The position numbers were made by a program, and so were the translations under genes. Positions 62,787-64,000 of a stretch of 64,000 nt of DNA are shown here, in pieces. The notes under the pieces were generated by a model, which searched no databases, had not been told where the DNA came from, and saw only the letters and a program-made list of their open reading frames with translations. Numbering within the stretch: position 1 is the stretch's first letter; each line of letters begins with the position of its first letter. This DNA is from Chitinophaga polysaccharea (GTDB lineage Bacteria; Bacteroidota; Bacteroidia; Chitinophagales; Chitinophagaceae), in NCBI RefSeq assembly GCF_902150045.1, contig NZ_CABFVU010000005.1, positions 372,001-436,000 of the forward strand, in the 5' to 3' direction.

Positions 62787-64000
62787 TTATTCAGATTGTA
62801 ATGCCTTTACGGGATTCGCCCTCGCTGCTTTCGTACCCTGGTAGCTGATGGTGAGTAACGCAATGAGCGCTGTAAGTATGCCCGCTACTGCAAACATCCA
62901 CCATTGCAGCGATATGCGGTAATCGATACCGCGCAATGCTTCGCCCATGGCCAGCACGGCCAGCGGCACTGTGATCACAAAAGCAATGAACACCGGTTTC
63001 AGGAATTCCTTTGCCAGCATAAACCAGATCCTGCCCACACCGGCGCCCATAATTTTACGGATGCCGATCTCTTTGCTGCGCCGTTCCGCAAGATAAGCTG
63101 ATAAGCCAAAAAGGCCCAGGCAGGAGATGAGGATAGCAATGCCGCTGGTCCAGTTGAGCATAAACCCACCGGAGCGCATACCGGTAAACATTTCCTGGTA
63201 GGCTTCTTTTACAAAGCTGAATTCAAAAGGAAATTCAGGGCTGTTCTTTTTAACAGCCGCTTCTATTTTTGCAAGGACTTTTTCCGGGTGCTCCGTTTTA
63301 TGCAACCGCACAAAAATATGGTTCATGGATCCGGTGCCCATGTAAACCACCAGCGGGGCCGGCGTCCGGTAAGGGTTATTGGTCACAAAATCTTTTACCA
63401 CCCCGATGACAGGGTTGGAGCCAAGCAGGGTACCTACCACCGGTTCCTTCAATCCCATTTTCTTTACCGCCGCTTCATTCAACAGGCAGCCCAGGGAATC
63501 GCTGCCATAGTCTTCACTGAAATCCCGGCCTGCGGCCAGCTGCAGCCCCGCCGTTTCTACCCAGTTGTGTTTTACCCAGGTAATATTGACAGGGAAATTC
63601 TGATCCGCGGTCTTCCCGGGCCAGTTTACACCATCTGTACTGCCATTGAAATGAAGCAGGTCGTCTGTACCGGCCGATACGCCTGCTATTTCAGGTATGC
63701 GCAGCAGTTCTTCCCGCAGCAACTGATACTTGCCGGTCATTTCACCACGCAGCGGTATTTCCAGCAGGTCGTCCTGGTTATAACCTACCGGCCGGTTTTC
63801 ACCATGCTGCAGCTGCCGGTAAATAACGATGGTGGAAATAATAAGAAAGATAGAGATGATAAACTGGAGCGTGACCAGGCTTTTGCGGAACAAGCCATTA
63901 CCGCGGTGGGCCGACACCGCTCCTTTCAGCACTTTCACCGGCTGGAAACTGCTGAGAAAAAATGCAGGATAGCTGCCGGCTACCAGGCTGGTTAACAAGA
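62787..64000 (-). CDS. MacB/FtsX-type ABC transporter permease, N-terminus outside window
   Basis: The open frame continues to the right window edge, so the N-terminal half is missing. The visible 404 residues hold the end of the first FtsX domain (SLVAGSYPAFFLSSFQPVKV), the second membrane helix (LVTLQFIISIFLIISTIVIY), the second periplasmic domain and the C-terminal FtsX domain with EIGIRKIMGAGVG. It is the third member of this permease group in the window. It converges with the response regulator gene across six bases. Confidence 0.92.
   Translation of the reverse strand, partial: LLTSLVAGSYPAFFLSSFQPVKVLKGAVSAHRGNGLFRKSLVTLQFIISIFLIISTIVIYRQLQHGENRPVGYNQDDLLEIPLRGEMTGKYQLLREELLRIPEIAGVSAGTDDLLHFNGSTDGVNWPGKTADQNFPVNITWVKHNWVETAGLQLAAGRDFSEDYGSDSLGCLLNEAAVKKMGLKEPVVGTLLGSNPVIGVVKDFVTNNPYRTPAPLVVYMGTGSMNHIFVRLHKTEHPEKVLAKIEAAVKKNSPEFPFEFSFVKEAYQEMFTGMRSGGFMLNWTSGIAILISCLGLFGLSAYLAERRSKEIGIRKIMGAGVGRIWFMLAKEFLKPVFIAFVITVPLAVLAMGEALRGIDYRISLQWWMFAVAGILTALIALLTISYQGTKAARANPVKALQSE

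Overview
The window looks like a chromosomal segment of a Bacteroidota genome, most likely a Chitinophaga-like member of the Chitinophagales. The evidence is two SusC/SusD outer-membrane uptake pairs, each preceded by an ECF sigma factor and a FecR-type anti-sigma factor; three very large FtsX/MacB-type permeases without an ATPase; a PafA-type alkaline phosphatase; and several promoters of the Bacteroidota form TAnnTTTG with a TTG about 19-20 bases upstream. I see no rRNA, tRNA, CRISPR array, transposase or prophage gene.

Layout. 1-3394: the start of an LpxR-like lipid A deacylase and a MacB-like permease, both on the minus strand. 3586-10610: small accessory genes: a decayed DHA2-family MFS pseudogene, DoxX, two alpha/beta hydrolases around a TetR regulator, a HAD-IIA phosphatase, and a divergent NmrA-like oxidoreductase/HxlR regulator pair. 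10688-21353, minus strand: uptake locus A, reading from high to low coordinates AraC, lipoprotein, ECF sigma, FecR, SusC, SusD, PqaA-like hydrolase, glycerophosphodiester phosphodiesterase. 21479-23973: a sodium:solute symporter and a DapA/NanA-type lyase. 24061-38037, plus strand: uptake locus B, ECF sigma, FecR, SusC, SusD, purple acid phosphatase, a glycoside-hydrolase-like protein, a propeller plus toroid protein, and a PafA-like phosphatase. 38021-43360: DUF1905 protein, a three-gene minus-strand group (patatin with an internal membrane insert, a membrane protein, a class C beta-lactamase-fold hydrolase) and a DUF3500 protein. 43559-49680: sulfatase, second permease, P-loop ATPase, membrane histidine kinase. 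49880-52794: SDR oxidoreductase, AraC regulator, FG-GAP repeat protein. 52854-57964: a small-protein/TolC/HlyD/MFS efflux operon with a divergent AraC regulator. 58047-64000: small protein, inorganic pyrophosphatase, DUF421 protein, multidomain PAS histidine kinase, response regulator and a third permease cut by the window end.

How the genes fit together. Both SusCD loci carry phosphoester-cleaving enzymes (a GDPD in A; a purple acid phosphatase and a PafA-like phosphatase in B). I infer that the region is geared to capturing phosphorus-containing polymers or glycerophosphoryl compounds; the substrate cannot be read from sequence. A nearly identical promoter-like block lies upstream of the locus A fecR and of the nearby lipoprotein gene, which suggests a shared sigma regulon.

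The most distinctive non-coding signal is a dispersed structured element present as two full copies (24658-24857, 43362-43554) and one half copy (48226-48285). Its inverted arms are built on a 9-base period (TGATTnnnn) and, in the full copies, surround a conserved GGGAGAT/ATCTCCC hairpin.
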